Notes under the pieces: generated by a model
The model's input: only the letters and a program-made list of their open reading frames with translations
What the model was told of the DNA's origin: nothing
The model's database searches: none
Program-made: the position numbers and the translations under genes
Assembly: GCA_024236415.1 (NCBI GenBank)
Contig: JACKKN010000002.1
Coordinates: forward strand, 1 to 64,000
Direction of reading: 5' to 3'
Length of the DNA: 64,000 nucleotides
Source of the DNA: Hyphomicrobiales bacterium
GTDB lineage: Bacteria; Pseudomonadota; Alphaproteobacteria; Rhodospirillales; JACKKN01
In this document: one piece after another, positions 52,216 through 60,477 of the stretch
How the letters are laid out: each line of letters begins with the position of its first letter
How positions within the stretch are numbered: the first letter of the stretch is position 1

Positions 52216-55200
52216 TTACCACTCAATGCGTTCCACACCGACGAAGGTCATCTCGGTGCCGTCGTCCAGGGTGATGGTGCCCGACGCCTCGCTGTCGAAC
52301 TGCAGGGCATCGCCGTCGATGTGATAGGACGAGTCGGCGTGCAGGGTCCAGCCCGCGTCGCCCACGTCCACCGGACCCTGGCCCACGTCGTCCAGCACGA
52401 TCACGTCGGTCCAGCCGGCGCCGCCGTCGAAGAAGTCGTGGCCGTCACCGGCGCCGAAGATGAACAGGTCGTTGCCGGCGTCCCCATAGAAGAAGTCGTC
52501 GCCCCCGCCGTCGGCGATCAGCACGTCGTTGTGCTCGCCGCCATGGACGACGTCGTCGCCGGCCGAGTCGGTGATGGTGTCGTGGCCGCGCCCGCCGTCG
52601 ATCTGGTTGATGTTGGTCAGCGTGGTGCCGGAGAAATCCATGGTGTTGTTGGAGCTGTCGCCCAGGATATCGGCGCCGGAATCACCGCCGTCGATGTGCT
52701 CGATGGAATTCTCGGCGCCGAAGTTGGTGTCGATGCCGATGGCGCCGCCGTCCTCCGAGCGGATGGTGTCGATCCCGTCGCCGCCCTGGAAGCGGTCGTA
52801 GTCGTCGCCCGAACTGACCACGAAGGTGTCGTTGCCGGCGCCGCCGTCCATCAGGTCGTAGCCGTCGCCGCCGCGGATCACGTCGTCGCCCGAGGTGCCG
52901 GTGATGGTGTCGTGCCCGCCCCCGCCGTCGATCTCGTCGATGTTGGTCAGCGTCGTGCCCGAGAAGTCCATGGTGTTGTTGGAGCTGTCGCCGACGATGC
53001 TGGCGCCGGAATCGCCGCCGTCGATGTGCTCGATGGAATTCTCGGCGCCGAAGTTGGTGTCGATGCCGATGGCGCCGCCGTCCTCCGAGCGGATGGTGTC
53101 GATCCCGTCGCCGCCCTGGAAGCGGTCGTAGTCGTCGCCCGCGCGCACGACGAAGGTGTCATTGCCAGCGCCGCCGTCCATCAGGTCGTAGCCGTCGCCG
53201 CCGCGGATCACGTCGTCGCCCGAGGTGCCGGTGATGGTGTCGTGGCCGCCCCCGCCGTCGATCTCGCCGATGTTGGTCAGGGTGGTGGCCGAGAAGTCCA
53301 TGGTGTTGTTGGAGCTGTCGCCGACGATGTTGGCGCCCAAGGCGCCGCCGTCGATCTCCTCGATGGAGTTGCTGGCGTCGAAATTGGTGTCGATGCCGAT
53401 GGCGCCGCCGTCCTCGGACACGATGCGGTCGGTGCCCTCGCCGCCCTGGAAGCGGTCGTAGTCGTCGCCCGCGCGGATGACGAAGGTGTCATTGCCGGCG
53501 CCGCCGTCCATCAGGTCGTAGCCGTCGCCGCCGCGGATCACGTCGTCGCCCGAGGTGCCGGTGATGGTGTCGTGGCCGCGCCCGCCGTCGATCTCGCCGA
53601 TGTTGGTCAGCGTGGTGGCCGAGAAGTCCATGGTGTTGTTGGAGCTGTCGCCGACGATGTTGGCGCCCAGGGCGCCGCCGTCGATCTCCTCGATGGAGTT
53701 GCTGGCGTCGAAATTGGTGTCGATGCCGATGGCGCCGCCGTCCTCGGACACGATGCGGTCGGTCCCTTCGCCGCCCTGGAAGCGGTCGTAGTCGTCGCCC
53801 GCGCGGATGACGAAGGTGTCATTGCCGGCGCCGCCGTCCATCAGGTCGTAGCCGTCGCCGCCGCGGATCACGTCGTCGCCCGAGGTGCCGGTGATGGTGT
53901 CGTGGCCGCGCCCGCCGTCGATCTCGCCGATGTTGGTCAGGGTGGTGGCCGAGAAGTCCATGGTGTTGTTGGAGCTATCGCCGACGATGTTGGCGCCCAG
54001 GGCGCCGCCGTCGATCTCCTCGATGGAGTTGCTGGCGTCGAAATTGGTGTCGATGCCGATGGCGCCGCCGTCCTCGGACACGATGCGGTCGGTCCCCTCG
54101 CCGCCCTGGAAACGGTCGTAGTCGTCGCCCGCGCGCACGACGAAGGTGTCATTGCCGGCGCCGCCGTCCATGAGGTCGTAGCCGTCGCCGCCGCGGATCA
54201 CGTCGTCCGCGGCCGAGCCGGTGATGGTGTCGTGCCCGCGCCCGCCGTCGATCTCGTCGATGTTGGTCAGGGTGGTGGCCGAGAAGTCCATGGTGTTGTT
54301 GGAGCTGTCGCCGACGATGCGCGCGCCGGCGTCGCCGCCGTCGATCTGCTCGATGGAATCGGCGACCGTGAAGTTGGCGTCGATGCCGATGGCGGCGCCG
54401 CCGTCGCTGACGATGCGGTCGGTGCCGTCGCCGCCGGTGAAGCGGTCGTAATCGTCGCCGTCGTGCACCACGAAGGTGTCGTTGCCGGCGCCGCCGTCCA
54501 TGCTGTCGTAGCCGTCGCCGCCGTGGATCACGTCGTCACCGTCCGACCCCATGATGGTGTCGTGGCCGCGCAGGCCGAAGATCTCGTCGTTGCCCTCGGT
54601 GCCCATCAGGATGTCGTTGCCGTTGGTGCCCATGATGGTGTTCAGGGCCGGGTCCACCGTCACCTCGATGGTGCCGACGGTGGCTGCGATCTGGCCGCCG
54701 TCCTGGCTGCTGGCGGTGACGGTCAGCTGGAAGTCGGCGTCGCTGCCCGCCGGCGGGGTGATGGTCAGGCCGCCCAGGTCGCCGGGATCGAGAGTCCACG
54801 AGCCGTCGCCGTTGTCGGTGCCGGCGCTGAGCGTGGCGCCGTCGGGCACCCCGGCGATGGTCACGGTCAGGGATTCCGAGGCGTCGCCCAGGGCCGAGGA
54901 GATGTCCAGGGCGATGGCCTGGCCCTGGGTGCCGGAGGCGTCGTGCACGGTCAGGGTCGGCGCGTCGGCCTGGGGGTCCACGGACACGTCGACCGTGCCC
55001 ACCGTGGTCGCCGTGTCGGCGCCGTCGCTGCTGGTGGCGGTGACGGTCAACTGGAAGTCGGCGTCGGAATTGGCGGGCGGGGTGACGGTCAGACCCGGCA
55101 GGTCGCCGGCGCCCAGCGTCCAGGTGCCGTCGCCGTTGTCGGTGCCGGCGCTGAGCGTGGCGCCGTCGGGCACCCCGGCGATGGTCACGGTCAGGGATTC

Positions 55201-56268
55201 CGAGGCGTCGGTCACGGCGGCCGAGATGTCGAGGGCGATGGCCGTGTCCTCGCCGCCGGCCGCGTCGGCCACGGTCAGGGTCGGCGCGTCGGCCTCGGGC
55301 GCCACCGACACGTCGATGGTGCCCACCACCGAGGCGGTATCGCCGCTGCCGGACTCGGTGGCCGTGGCGGTCACGGTCAACTGGAAGTCGGCGTCGCTGT
55401 CGGCCGGCGGGGTGATGGTCAGGCCGGCCAGGTCGCCGGCATCCAGCGTCCAGGATCCGTCGCCGTTGTCGGTGCCGGCGCTCAGCACGGCGCCGGCCGG
55501 CACGCCGGAGACGGTCACGGTCAGGGATTCCGAGCCGTCGGTGTCGGTCAGCGCCGCCTGGATGTCCAGGGCGATGGGCTGGTCCTCGCCGCCGGACGCG
55601 GCCGCGGTCTCCAGGGTCGGCGCCTCGGCGATGGTGTCGGTGGGCCCGGCCGCCGCCGCCGCGGGGGCGTCTTCGACCTGGACCTGGTCCGTTCCGCCGC
55701 CGGTGCCGCCGCCGGCGCCGGCCGCCGAGCGCGCCGCCGCGCCGGTGCCGGTGCCCGCGTCGCCGCCCGTGTCGTCGCCGCCGCCGCCGAACCAGGGCCG
55801 CCGGGACCCGCCGGCTTCGGCCGGGTCGCCGCCGGCGCGGTGGCCGGACCGGCCGTGGCCGTGGCCGTGGCCGGCGCCGTCGTCCAGGGAGTCGGTGCCG
55901 GCATCGCGCGCCGCGCCGTGGCCGTCCCGGCCGTCGTCGCCGTCGCCGTCGTCGGCCCGGTGCCGTCCGGCGCCGCGGTCGTGTTCGGGAATGTCGGCGC
56001 CGCCCGTGTGTTGCCCGGCGCCGTCCTGCCATCGGCCGGACAGGTGGTCCTCGGGGCGGCTGCGGCCGCCCTCGTGGACGCTGCCCAGGTTGCGCAGGTC
56101 GTCGGGCAGGCCGGAATCCTCCAGGGCCGACTGGCGGACCCCGTTTTCGGGCGGCGTCTGGTCGCCGCCGTCCAGGACGGTCAGGTCGTCCAGGATCTGG
56201 GCGTCGCGGTCGGCGTCGGACGGACGGCCGTGGTTCCGGTGGTTTCCTGAATCGGTGTGGTCTGCCAT
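52216..56268 (-). CDS. Large RTX calcium-binding protein, intact
   Basis: 1350 residues. The N-terminus repeats the module of the neighbouring RTX protein (DAQILDDLTVLD, VRQSALEDSGLPDDLRNLGSVHEGG), then a long Gly/His/Asp-rich linker. Three Ig/cadherin-like repeats follow (about 215-320, 320-420, 420-520; each with SAGTDNGDG and DLxGLTxTPP), then RTX repeats in six 110-residue units, and a C-terminal tail ending in the same TFVGVERIEW as its paralogue. Calcium-dependent folding outside the cell after type I secretion is expected. No catalytic domain is visible; adhesin or surface-layer roles are possible. GAAGGG precedes the ATG. Confidence 0.88.
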   Translation of the reverse strand: MADHTDSGNHRNHGRPSDADRDAQILDDLTVLDGGDQTPPENGVRQSALEDSGLPDDLRNLGSVHEGGRSRPEDHLSGRWQDGAGQHTGGADIPEHDRGAGRHRADDGDGDDGRDGHGAARDAGTDSLDDGAGHGHGHGRSGHRAGGDPAEAGGSRRPWFGGGGDDTGGDAGTGTGAAARSAAGAGGGTGGGTDQVQVEDAPAAAAAGPTDTIAEAPTLETAAASGGEDQPIALDIQAALTDTDGSESLTVTVSGVPAGAVLSAGTDNGDGSWTLDAGDLAGLTITPPADSDADFQLTVTATATESGSGDTASVVGTIDVSVAPEADAPTLTVADAAGGEDTAIALDISAAVTDASESLTVTIAGVPDGATLSAGTDNGDGTWTLGAGDLPGLTVTPPANSDADFQLTVTATSSDGADTATTVGTVDVSVDPQADAPTLTVHDASGTQGQAIALDISSALGDASESLTVTIAGVPDGATLSAGTDNGDGSWTLDPGDLGGLTITPPAGSDADFQLTVTASSQDGGQIAATVGTIEVTVDPALNTIMGTNGNDILMGTEGNDEIFGLRGHDTIMGSDGDDVIHGGDGYDSMDGGAGNDTFVVHDGDDYDRFTGGDGTDRIVSDGGAAIGIDANFTVADSIEQIDGGDAGARIVGDSSNNTMDFSATTLTNIDEIDGGRGHDTITGSAADDVIRGGDGYDLMDGGAGNDTFVVRAGDDYDRFQGGEGTDRIVSEDGGAIGIDTNFDASNSIEEIDGGALGANIVGDSSNNTMDFSATTLTNIGEIDGGRGHDTITGTSGDDVIRGGDGYDLMDGGAGNDTFVIRAGDDYDRFQGGEGTDRIVSEDGGAIGIDTNFDASNSIEEIDGGALGANIVGDSSNNTMDFSATTLTNIGEIDGGRGHDTITGTSGDDVIRGGDGYDLMDGGAGNDTFVIRAGDDYDRFQGGEGTDRIVSEDGGAIGIDTNFDASNSIEEIDGGALGANIVGDSSNNTMDFSATTLTNIGEIDGGGGHDTITGTSGDDVIRGGDGYDLMDGGAGNDTFVVRAGDDYDRFQGGDGIDTIRSEDGGAIGIDTNFGAENSIEHIDGGDSGASIVGDSSNNTMDFSGTTLTNIDEIDGGGGHDTITGTSGDDVIRGGDGYDLMDGGAGNDTFVVSSGDDYDRFQGGDGIDTIRSEDGGAIGIDTNFGAENSIEHIDGGDSGADILGDSSNNTMDFSGTTLTNINQIDGGRGHDTITDSAGDDVVHGGEHNDVLIADGGGDDFFYGDAGNDLFIFGAGDGHDFFDGGAGWTDVIVLDDVGQGPVDVGDAGWTLHADSSYHIDGDALQFDSEASGTITLDDGTEMTFVGVERIEW
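52560..54540 (-). repeat. Six tandem 330-bp repeats in the second RTX gene
   Basis: The marker tggtgttgttggagctgtcg recurs at a strict 330-bp period near 52641, 52971, 53301, 53631, 53961 and 54291. The central copies are nearly identical at DNA level, while the outer copies have drifted. The unit differs from the 336-bp unit of the paralogue. Confidence 0.92.
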
Positions 56269-56392
56269 GGCCTGCCCTTCTGGTCCTGCGCAGGGTGCTC
56301 ACGTTCCCTCGCCGGGCCGGCGCGCGGCCGCCGCGACGGAGGACGGCGCGGCGGCCGGCCGCCGGCGCCCGGGCCCAACCTAGGGCGCCACT

Positions 56393-56428
56393 GTTTCACG
56401 GCCATTTCAGCGGCCCGTGCCGTCAAAC
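56393..56428 (-). promoter_or_regulatory. Upstream elements of RTX gene 2, shared with RTX gene 1
   Basis: GTTTCACGG (56393), ATTTCAGC (56404) and GCCGTCAAAC (56419) repeat the three blocks found before RTX gene 1, in a shorter arrangement. They begin 125 bp from the start codon, against 108 bp in the paralogue. The AT-rich filler of gene 1 is missing here. Confidence 0.5.
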
Positions 56429-56493
56429 CTGTTCTCGTGGTCATGGTAACGTATTTCCCGCCGGGCGGGTACCCGCCGGCGGGCGGGCCCCAA

Positions 56494-56558
56494 GGGCGGA
56501 TTGGGTGGGCGGATCAGGCGGGCGGATTGGGTGGGCGGATTGGGTGGGCGGATCAGGC
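56494..56558. repeat. Five tandem copies of a 13-bp minisatellite
   Basis: Units GGGCGGATTGGGT or GGGCGGATCAGGC follow without gaps at 56494, 56507, 56520, 56533 and 56546. The last unit includes the stop codon of the hydrolase gene. Copy number may vary between strains. The rest of the 56269-56552 gap holds only the RTX upstream elements and a GCGGGTACCCGC palindrome. Confidence 0.85.
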
Positions 56559-57347
56559 GGCCAGGAAGGCGCGCAGGGCCTCGGCGGTCTCGGTCGGCCG
56601 CTCGGACATCATCATGTGGCCGCAGTCGGCCAGCACCCGGGTGCGGCTGCCGGCCATGGCCTCGGCCAGGGGCGCGGCGTTGCGCGGCGGGGTCATCATG
56701 TCGCCGTCGCCCAGCAGCAGCAGGACCGGGCAGGCGACCTTGGCCGCCGCCTCGACGGCGGTGGCGTAGGCGTTGCAGATGGCCAGGTCCCGGTGCAGCA
56801 CCCCCGGCGCGGCGCGCAACAGCAGGCGCAGGCCGCCGCCACGCATCCACAGGCCCGGCGCCGGGTTGTCGCCTACCAGGCCCCGCGCCCCATAGGCCCA
56901 GCCGACGATCAGCTCGGCGGCCAGGGGGTCGTTGGCCTCGGCCGCGGCCAGCAGGTCGGGGTGCACGGGCATGCCCGCGGCCACGCCCAGCAGGGCCAGG
57001 CCGGTGATCCGTTCGGGTGCCAGGGCCGCCGCCTGCAGCACGGTCAGCGCGCCCATGGAATGGCCGGCCAGGCGGGCCCGCGCCAGCCCGGCGGCGTCCA
57101 GGAAGCGCAGCAGCCAGGCCGCCTGGTCCTCGATGGAGGCGGCGGGCCCGCCGCCCGATCGGCCGTGGCCGGGCAGGTCCAGGGCCAGGGGATGCAGGCC
57201 GTGGTGGGCCAGGTCGCGGGTCTGCAGGCTCCAGACGGTGTGGTCCATGCCGGCGCCGTGGACCAGGACCACGGCGTCATCGCCGGCCTCGAAGGGCCGG
57301 CCGCCGGTGGCGGCGAAGACTGTCTGTCCGTCGACCTGGAAGTCCAT
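56553..57347 (-). CDS. Alpha/beta hydrolase
   Basis: 264 residues with a classical hydrolase fold: LVHGAGMDHTVW oxyanion region, nucleophile Ser97 in AGHSMGAL, the acid near LLGDGDMMTP and the base in ADCGHMMMSERP. It is four bases after the metY-like gene on the same strand, so co-transcribed; an esterase role connected with O-acyl homoserine or sulfur metabolism is possible but unproven. Its 3' end runs into the 13-bp minisatellite. Confidence 0.88.
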   Translation of the reverse strand: MDFQVDGQTVFAATGGRPFEAGDDAVVLVHGAGMDHTVWSLQTRDLAHHGLHPLALDLPGHGRSGGGPAASIEDQAAWLLRFLDAAGLARARLAGHSMGALTVLQAAALAPERITGLALLGVAAGMPVHPDLLAAAEANDPLAAELIVGWAYGARGLVGDNPAPGLWMRGGGLRLLLRAAPGVLHRDLAICNAYATAVEAAAKVACPVLLLLGDGDMMTPPRNAAPLAEAMAGSRTRVLADCGHMMMSERPTETAEALRAFLAA

Positions 57348-57351
57348 GGCG

Positions 57352-58650
57352 TCAGCCCTTGGCCGCGGCCCGCAGGCCCTGTTTCAGGTCGGCGATCAGG
57401 TCGCCCGCGTCCTCCAGGCCCACCGACAGGCGGACCATGCCCTCGCCCACCCCGGCGGCGGCCAGGGCGGCGGCGTCCATCTGCTGGTGGGTGGTGCTGG
57501 CCGGATGGATGACCAGGGACTTGGCGTCGCCCACGTTGGCCAGGTGCGAGAACAGCTCCAGCGCCTCGATGAACCGGCCCCCGGCGGCGCGGCCGCCGGC
57601 CAGGTCGAAGCTGAGGATGCCGCCGTGCCCGGCCGGCATCAGGCGCGCCGCCAGGGCGTGATCCGGGTGGCTCTCCAGCCCCGGGTAGCGGACCCGCGCC
57701 ACCGCCTCCTGTCCCTCCAGGAACCGGGCCACGGCCAGGGCGTTGGCGCTGTGCCGGGCCATGCGCAGGGGCAGGGTCTCGACCCCCTGCAGCAGGTGGA
57801 AGGCGGTGGTCGGGCTCATGCAGGCGCCGAAGTCGCGCAGGCCCTCGGCCCGGGCGCGCATGACGAAGGCCGCCGGGCCGTACTCCTCGGCGAAGTCCAG
57901 GCCGTGGTAGCCGGCATAGGGCTCGGTCAGGGTCGGGAACCTGTCGGCCCGGGCCTCCCAGTCGAAGGTGCCGCCGTCCACCACCACGCCGCCGATGGCG
58001 ACCCCGTGGCCGCCCAGGAACTTGGTCACCGAATGCATGACGATGTCGGCGCCGTGATCCAGCGGCCGGCACAGGTGCGGGGTGTTGAAGGTGGCATCGA
58101 TCATCAGCGGCAGGCCGGCGTCGTGGGCGACCCCGGCCACCGCGGCCAGGTCCATGACCTCCAGCCCCGGGTTGCCCAGGACCTCGCCGAACAGCAGCCG
58201 CGTCTCGGGCCGGATGGCGGCGGCGAAGGCCGCCGGGTCGCGCGGGTCGACGAAGGTGGTGGTGATGCCGAACCGCGGCAGGGTGTGGGTGAACAGGTTA
58301 TGGCTGCCGCCGTAGATGGAGGCCGAGGCGACGATATGCCCGCCGGCGCCCATCAGCGTCGCCACCGCCAGGTGCAGGGCGGCCTGGCCGCTGGCCGTGC
58401 AGACGGCGCCGACGCCGCCTTCCAGCGCCGCCAGCCGCTCTTCCAGCACCGCCACCGTGGGGTTGGAGATGCGCGAATAGATGTGGCCCGGCCGCTCCAG
58501 GTTGAACAGGCCGGCGGCCTCGTCGACGCCGGCGAAGACGTAGGACGTGGTCTGGTGGATGGGCACGGCGCGGGACCCGGTGGCCGGGTCCGGGACCTGG
58601 CCGGCATGCAGGCTCAGGGTGTCGAACTTCAGGTACTTGGGTGTCACCAT
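57352..58650 (-). CDS. metY: O-acetylhomoserine sulfhydrylase-like PLP enzyme
   Basis: 432 residues from ATG 58650; TTG 58656 is possible. It belongs to the Cys/Met metabolism PLP family. The internal lysine is Lys210 in HSVTKFLGGHG. FDTLSLHAGQVPDPATGSRAVPIHQTTSYVF and the length fit O-acetylhomoserine aminocarboxypropyltransferase, which makes homocysteine from O-acetylhomoserine and sulfide. A strong promoter and a structured 150-base leader lie upstream. Confidence 0.9.
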   Translation of the reverse strand: MVTPKYLKFDTLSLHAGQVPDPATGSRAVPIHQTTSYVFAGVDEAAGLFNLERPGHIYSRISNPTVAVLEERLAALEGGVGAVCTASGQAALHLAVATLMGAGGHIVASASIYGGSHNLFTHTLPRFGITTTFVDPRDPAAFAAAIRPETRLLFGEVLGNPGLEVMDLAAVAGVAHDAGLPLMIDATFNTPHLCRPLDHGADIVMHSVTKFLGGHGVAIGGVVVDGGTFDWEARADRFPTLTEPYAGYHGLDFAEEYGPAAFVMRARAEGLRDFGACMSPTTAFHLLQGVETLPLRMARHSANALAVARFLEGQEAVARVRYPGLESHPDHALAARLMPAGHGGILSFDLAGGRAAGGRFIEALELFSHLANVGDAKSLVIHPASTTHQQMDAAALAAAGVGEGMVRLSVGLEDAGDLIADLKQGLRAAAKG

Positions 58651-58732
58651 GGGCAAACCCGACGTCGCGGGGCCGCCGCCGGGGCGGCCGATGGATCTGC
58701 GGTCGATGCGGTCGCGGAGGGCTGAAAGCGCT

Positions 58733-58757
58733 GGGGGTCGCCGATACGGCGACCCCC
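58733..58757 (-). promoter_or_regulatory. Perfect 11-bp hairpin in the metY leader, with an upstream dyad
   Basis: GGGGGTCGCCG (58733-58743) and CGGCGACCCCC (58747-58757) form an 11-bp stem with a three-base loop, about 85 bp before the start. A second inverted repeat, CAAACTC/GAGTTTG (58779-58785 and 58803-58809), lies at the very 5' end of the predicted transcript. No T-run follows, so it is not a terminator. I could not match it to SAM-II, SAM-V or SAM/SAH riboswitch cores. It is a candidate leader RNA of unknown class. Confidence 0.5.
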
Positions 58758-58812
58758 AATTCGAAGCCTCAATCCTGTCAAACTCGCCTGAAACCTTTTT
58801 TTGAGTTTGAGG

Positions 58813-58841
58813 ACTTTAGCGGCGCGCCGGGCGCCGGTCAA
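58813..58841 (-). promoter_or_regulatory. Sigma-70 promoter reading to metY
   Basis: On the minus strand, TTGACC (58841-58836) and TAAAGT (58818-58813) are separated by exactly 17 bp. Transcription would start near 58806, giving a leader of about 150 bases. The 58651-59068 gap holds no gene besides this promoter, the leader and the terminator described next. Confidence 0.75.
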
Positions 58842-58891
58842 GCGCGGTTTGGCGCCATTTTCGGCGGCCGCCGCACGATTTTGACAGTCCA

Positions 58892-58919
58892 CGAAAGAAC
58901 CGCCCCGCGAACGGGGCGG
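58892..58919 (-). terminator. UUCG-loop terminator downstream of DUF1192 gene
   Basis: On the minus strand, CCGCCCCG-TTCG-CGGGGCGG (58919-58900) is followed by TTCTTTC. The 8-bp GC stem closed by a stable UUCG tetraloop, with a T-rich tail, ends transcription of the DUF1192 gene before the metY promoter. Confidence 0.75.
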
Positions 58920-59068
58920 CGCAAGTTTAACAGGGAGGCGTCGAAGTGAATGAAAATCCGGTTCGAAGGACCCGATCCCATTCACCCTGCAGTTTATAAG
59001 TCAGGTCTTAACATAATATTAACGGCGTTTTTCTCTCAAACACATGATTCTATTCATGGGTTTATCTG

Positions 59069-59251
59069 CTATCTCTTAAAGAAGCTTTCGGCACCGCGGC
59101 GCGCTTCCTCCTTTTTGGCGATCATTTCCTTGGTGCGCGCAATCTCCGCTTCCAGGTCGGCGATGTACGCGCCCAACGCCTCGATGGACATTTCCTCCAG
59201 GTTCTTCAACTGGAGCTTTTTCTTGCGCGGTTCCAGATCGTCCGTGTCCAT
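59069..59251 (-). CDS. DUF1192 family small protein
   Basis: 60 residues from ATG 59251 with CAGGAAATC upstream; the frame is open to 59314 but the family starts here. LEPRKKKLQLKNLEEMSIEALGAYIADLEAEIARTKEMIAKKE is predicted to form one long coiled-coil helix. DUF1192 proteins are alphaproteobacterial, 55-70 residues long and of unknown function. It is divergent from the MDR oxidoreductase gene, which is a familiar arrangement in this class. Confidence 0.87.
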   Translation of the reverse strand: MDTDDLEPRKKKLQLKNLEEMSIEALGAYIADLEAEIARTKEMIAKKEEARRGAESFFKR

Positions 59252-59340
59252 GATTTCCTGCTTCCTTGACGCGGTGCCCGGCCCATAATAGACCCGCTTT
59301 TTCGACGATCCCATAGCAACCCGCCAGACCGGAGTCCACC

Positions 59341-60351
59341 ATGACCGACGCCCTGCCCGCCACCATGTCCTGCATCGAGATCCCCGAACCGGGCGGCCCC
59401 GAGGCGCTGGTGCCGGGCACCCGCCCGGTGCCCGCGCCGGCCGCCGGCGAGGTGCTGATCAAGGTCGCCGCCGCCGGGGTCAACCGGCCCGACGTGATCC
59501 AGCGCACGGGCAACTACGCGCCGCCGCCGGGGGCCTCGGACATCCCGGGCCTGGAGGTGGCGGGCACCGTCGCCGCCCTGGGCGAGGGCGTTGACGGCTG
59601 GGCCGTGGGCGACGCCGTCTGCGCCCTGGTGGCCGGCGGCGGCTACGCCGAATACTGCGTCGCCCCGGCGCCCCAGTGCCTGCCGGTGCCGGCGGGGCTG
59701 GAGCTGACCCACGCCGCGGGCCTGCCCGAGACCTTCTTCACGGTCTGGACCAACGTGTTCGAACGCGCCCGCCTGCAGCCGGGCGAGACCATCCTGATCC
59801 ACGGCGGGTCCAGCGGCATCGGCACCACGGCGGTGCAGATCGCCAGCCGCCTGGGGTCGCGGGTGATGGTCACCGCCGGCAGCGCCGAGAAGTGCCAGGC
59901 CTGCCTGGACCTGGGCGCCGAGCGGGCCGTCAACTACCGCGACGAGGACTTCGAGCCGGCGGCCAAGGAGTTCGGCGGCGGCAAGGGCGTGGACGTGGTG
60001 CTGGACATGGTGGGCGGCGACTACATCCCGCGCAACATCGCCTGCCTGGCGCCCGAGGGACGCCTGGCCATCATCGCCTTCCTGCACGGCCCCGTGGTCG
60101 AGAAGATCAGCTTCCTGCCCATCATGCTGAAGCGTCTGACCGTCACCGGCTCGACCCTGCGGCCCCAGCCCGTGGCGTCCAAGGGGCGCATCGCCGCGGC
60201 CCTGCGCGAACGGGTCTGGCCGCTGATCGAGGCCGGCGAGATCCGCCCCGTGGTGCACGCAACCTTCCCCCTGTCCCAGGCCGCCGAGGCCCACCGGCTG
60301 ATGGAAAGCAGCACGCACGTGGGCAAGATCCTTCTGCTCACGGGAGGTTGA
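59341..60351 (+). CDS. NAD(P)H quinone oxidoreductase-like MDR (PIG3 type)
   Basis: 336 residues of the zinc-independent medium-chain dehydrogenase/reductase family. GVNRPDVIQRTGNY in the catalytic domain, HGGSSGIGTTAVQIA for NADPH binding near residue 155 and YIPRNIACLAPEGRLAIIAFL follow the PIG3/quinone oxidoreductase pattern. It probably reduces quinones or enones with NADPH. The two cysteines that hold structural zinc in alcohol dehydrogenases are missing, as usual in this group. Confidence 0.92.
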   Translation: MTDALPATMSCIEIPEPGGPEALVPGTRPVPAPAAGEVLIKVAAAGVNRPDVIQRTGNYAPPPGASDIPGLEVAGTVAALGEGVDGWAVGDAVCALVAGGGYAEYCVAPAPQCLPVPAGLELTHAAGLPETFFTVWTNVFERARLQPGETILIHGGSSGIGTTAVQIASRLGSRVMVTAGSAEKCQACLDLGAERAVNYRDEDFEPAAKEFGGGKGVDVVLDMVGGDYIPRNIACLAPEGRLAIIAFLHGPVVEKISFLPIMLKRLTVTGSTLRPQPVASKGRIAAALRERVWPLIEAGEIRPVVHATFPLSQAAEAHRLMESSTHVGKILLLTGG

Positions 60352-60477
60352 GGCGCGGACCGCGACGCATCGCTTGACCCGGCAGGGCCACGACCCTATG
60401 AATGGTGCAAAATTGCGTTTCCCGCGCGGCGCCAAAGGGCGCGCGCCCATCCGGAAAACTTATAAAGGCTGAGAGTT

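Noticed and set aside
48960..54540. Regular repeats first considered as a CRISPR array or satellite.
   Set aside because: Units are 330-336 bp, in frame, and encode glycine/aspartate RTX nonapeptides; there are no spacers or cas genes.
52321..56250. Open reading frame of about 1300 codons on the plus strand, opposite the RTX gene.
   Set aside because: It mirrors the 330-bp repeat array in antisense; its valine/alanine/aspartate-rich translation has no domain, while the minus strand gives a coherent RTX protein.
58651..58818. SAM-II, SAM-V or SAM/SAH riboswitch before metY.
   Set aside because: None of the conserved core blocks could be found by eye; only hairpins of unknown class are visible.
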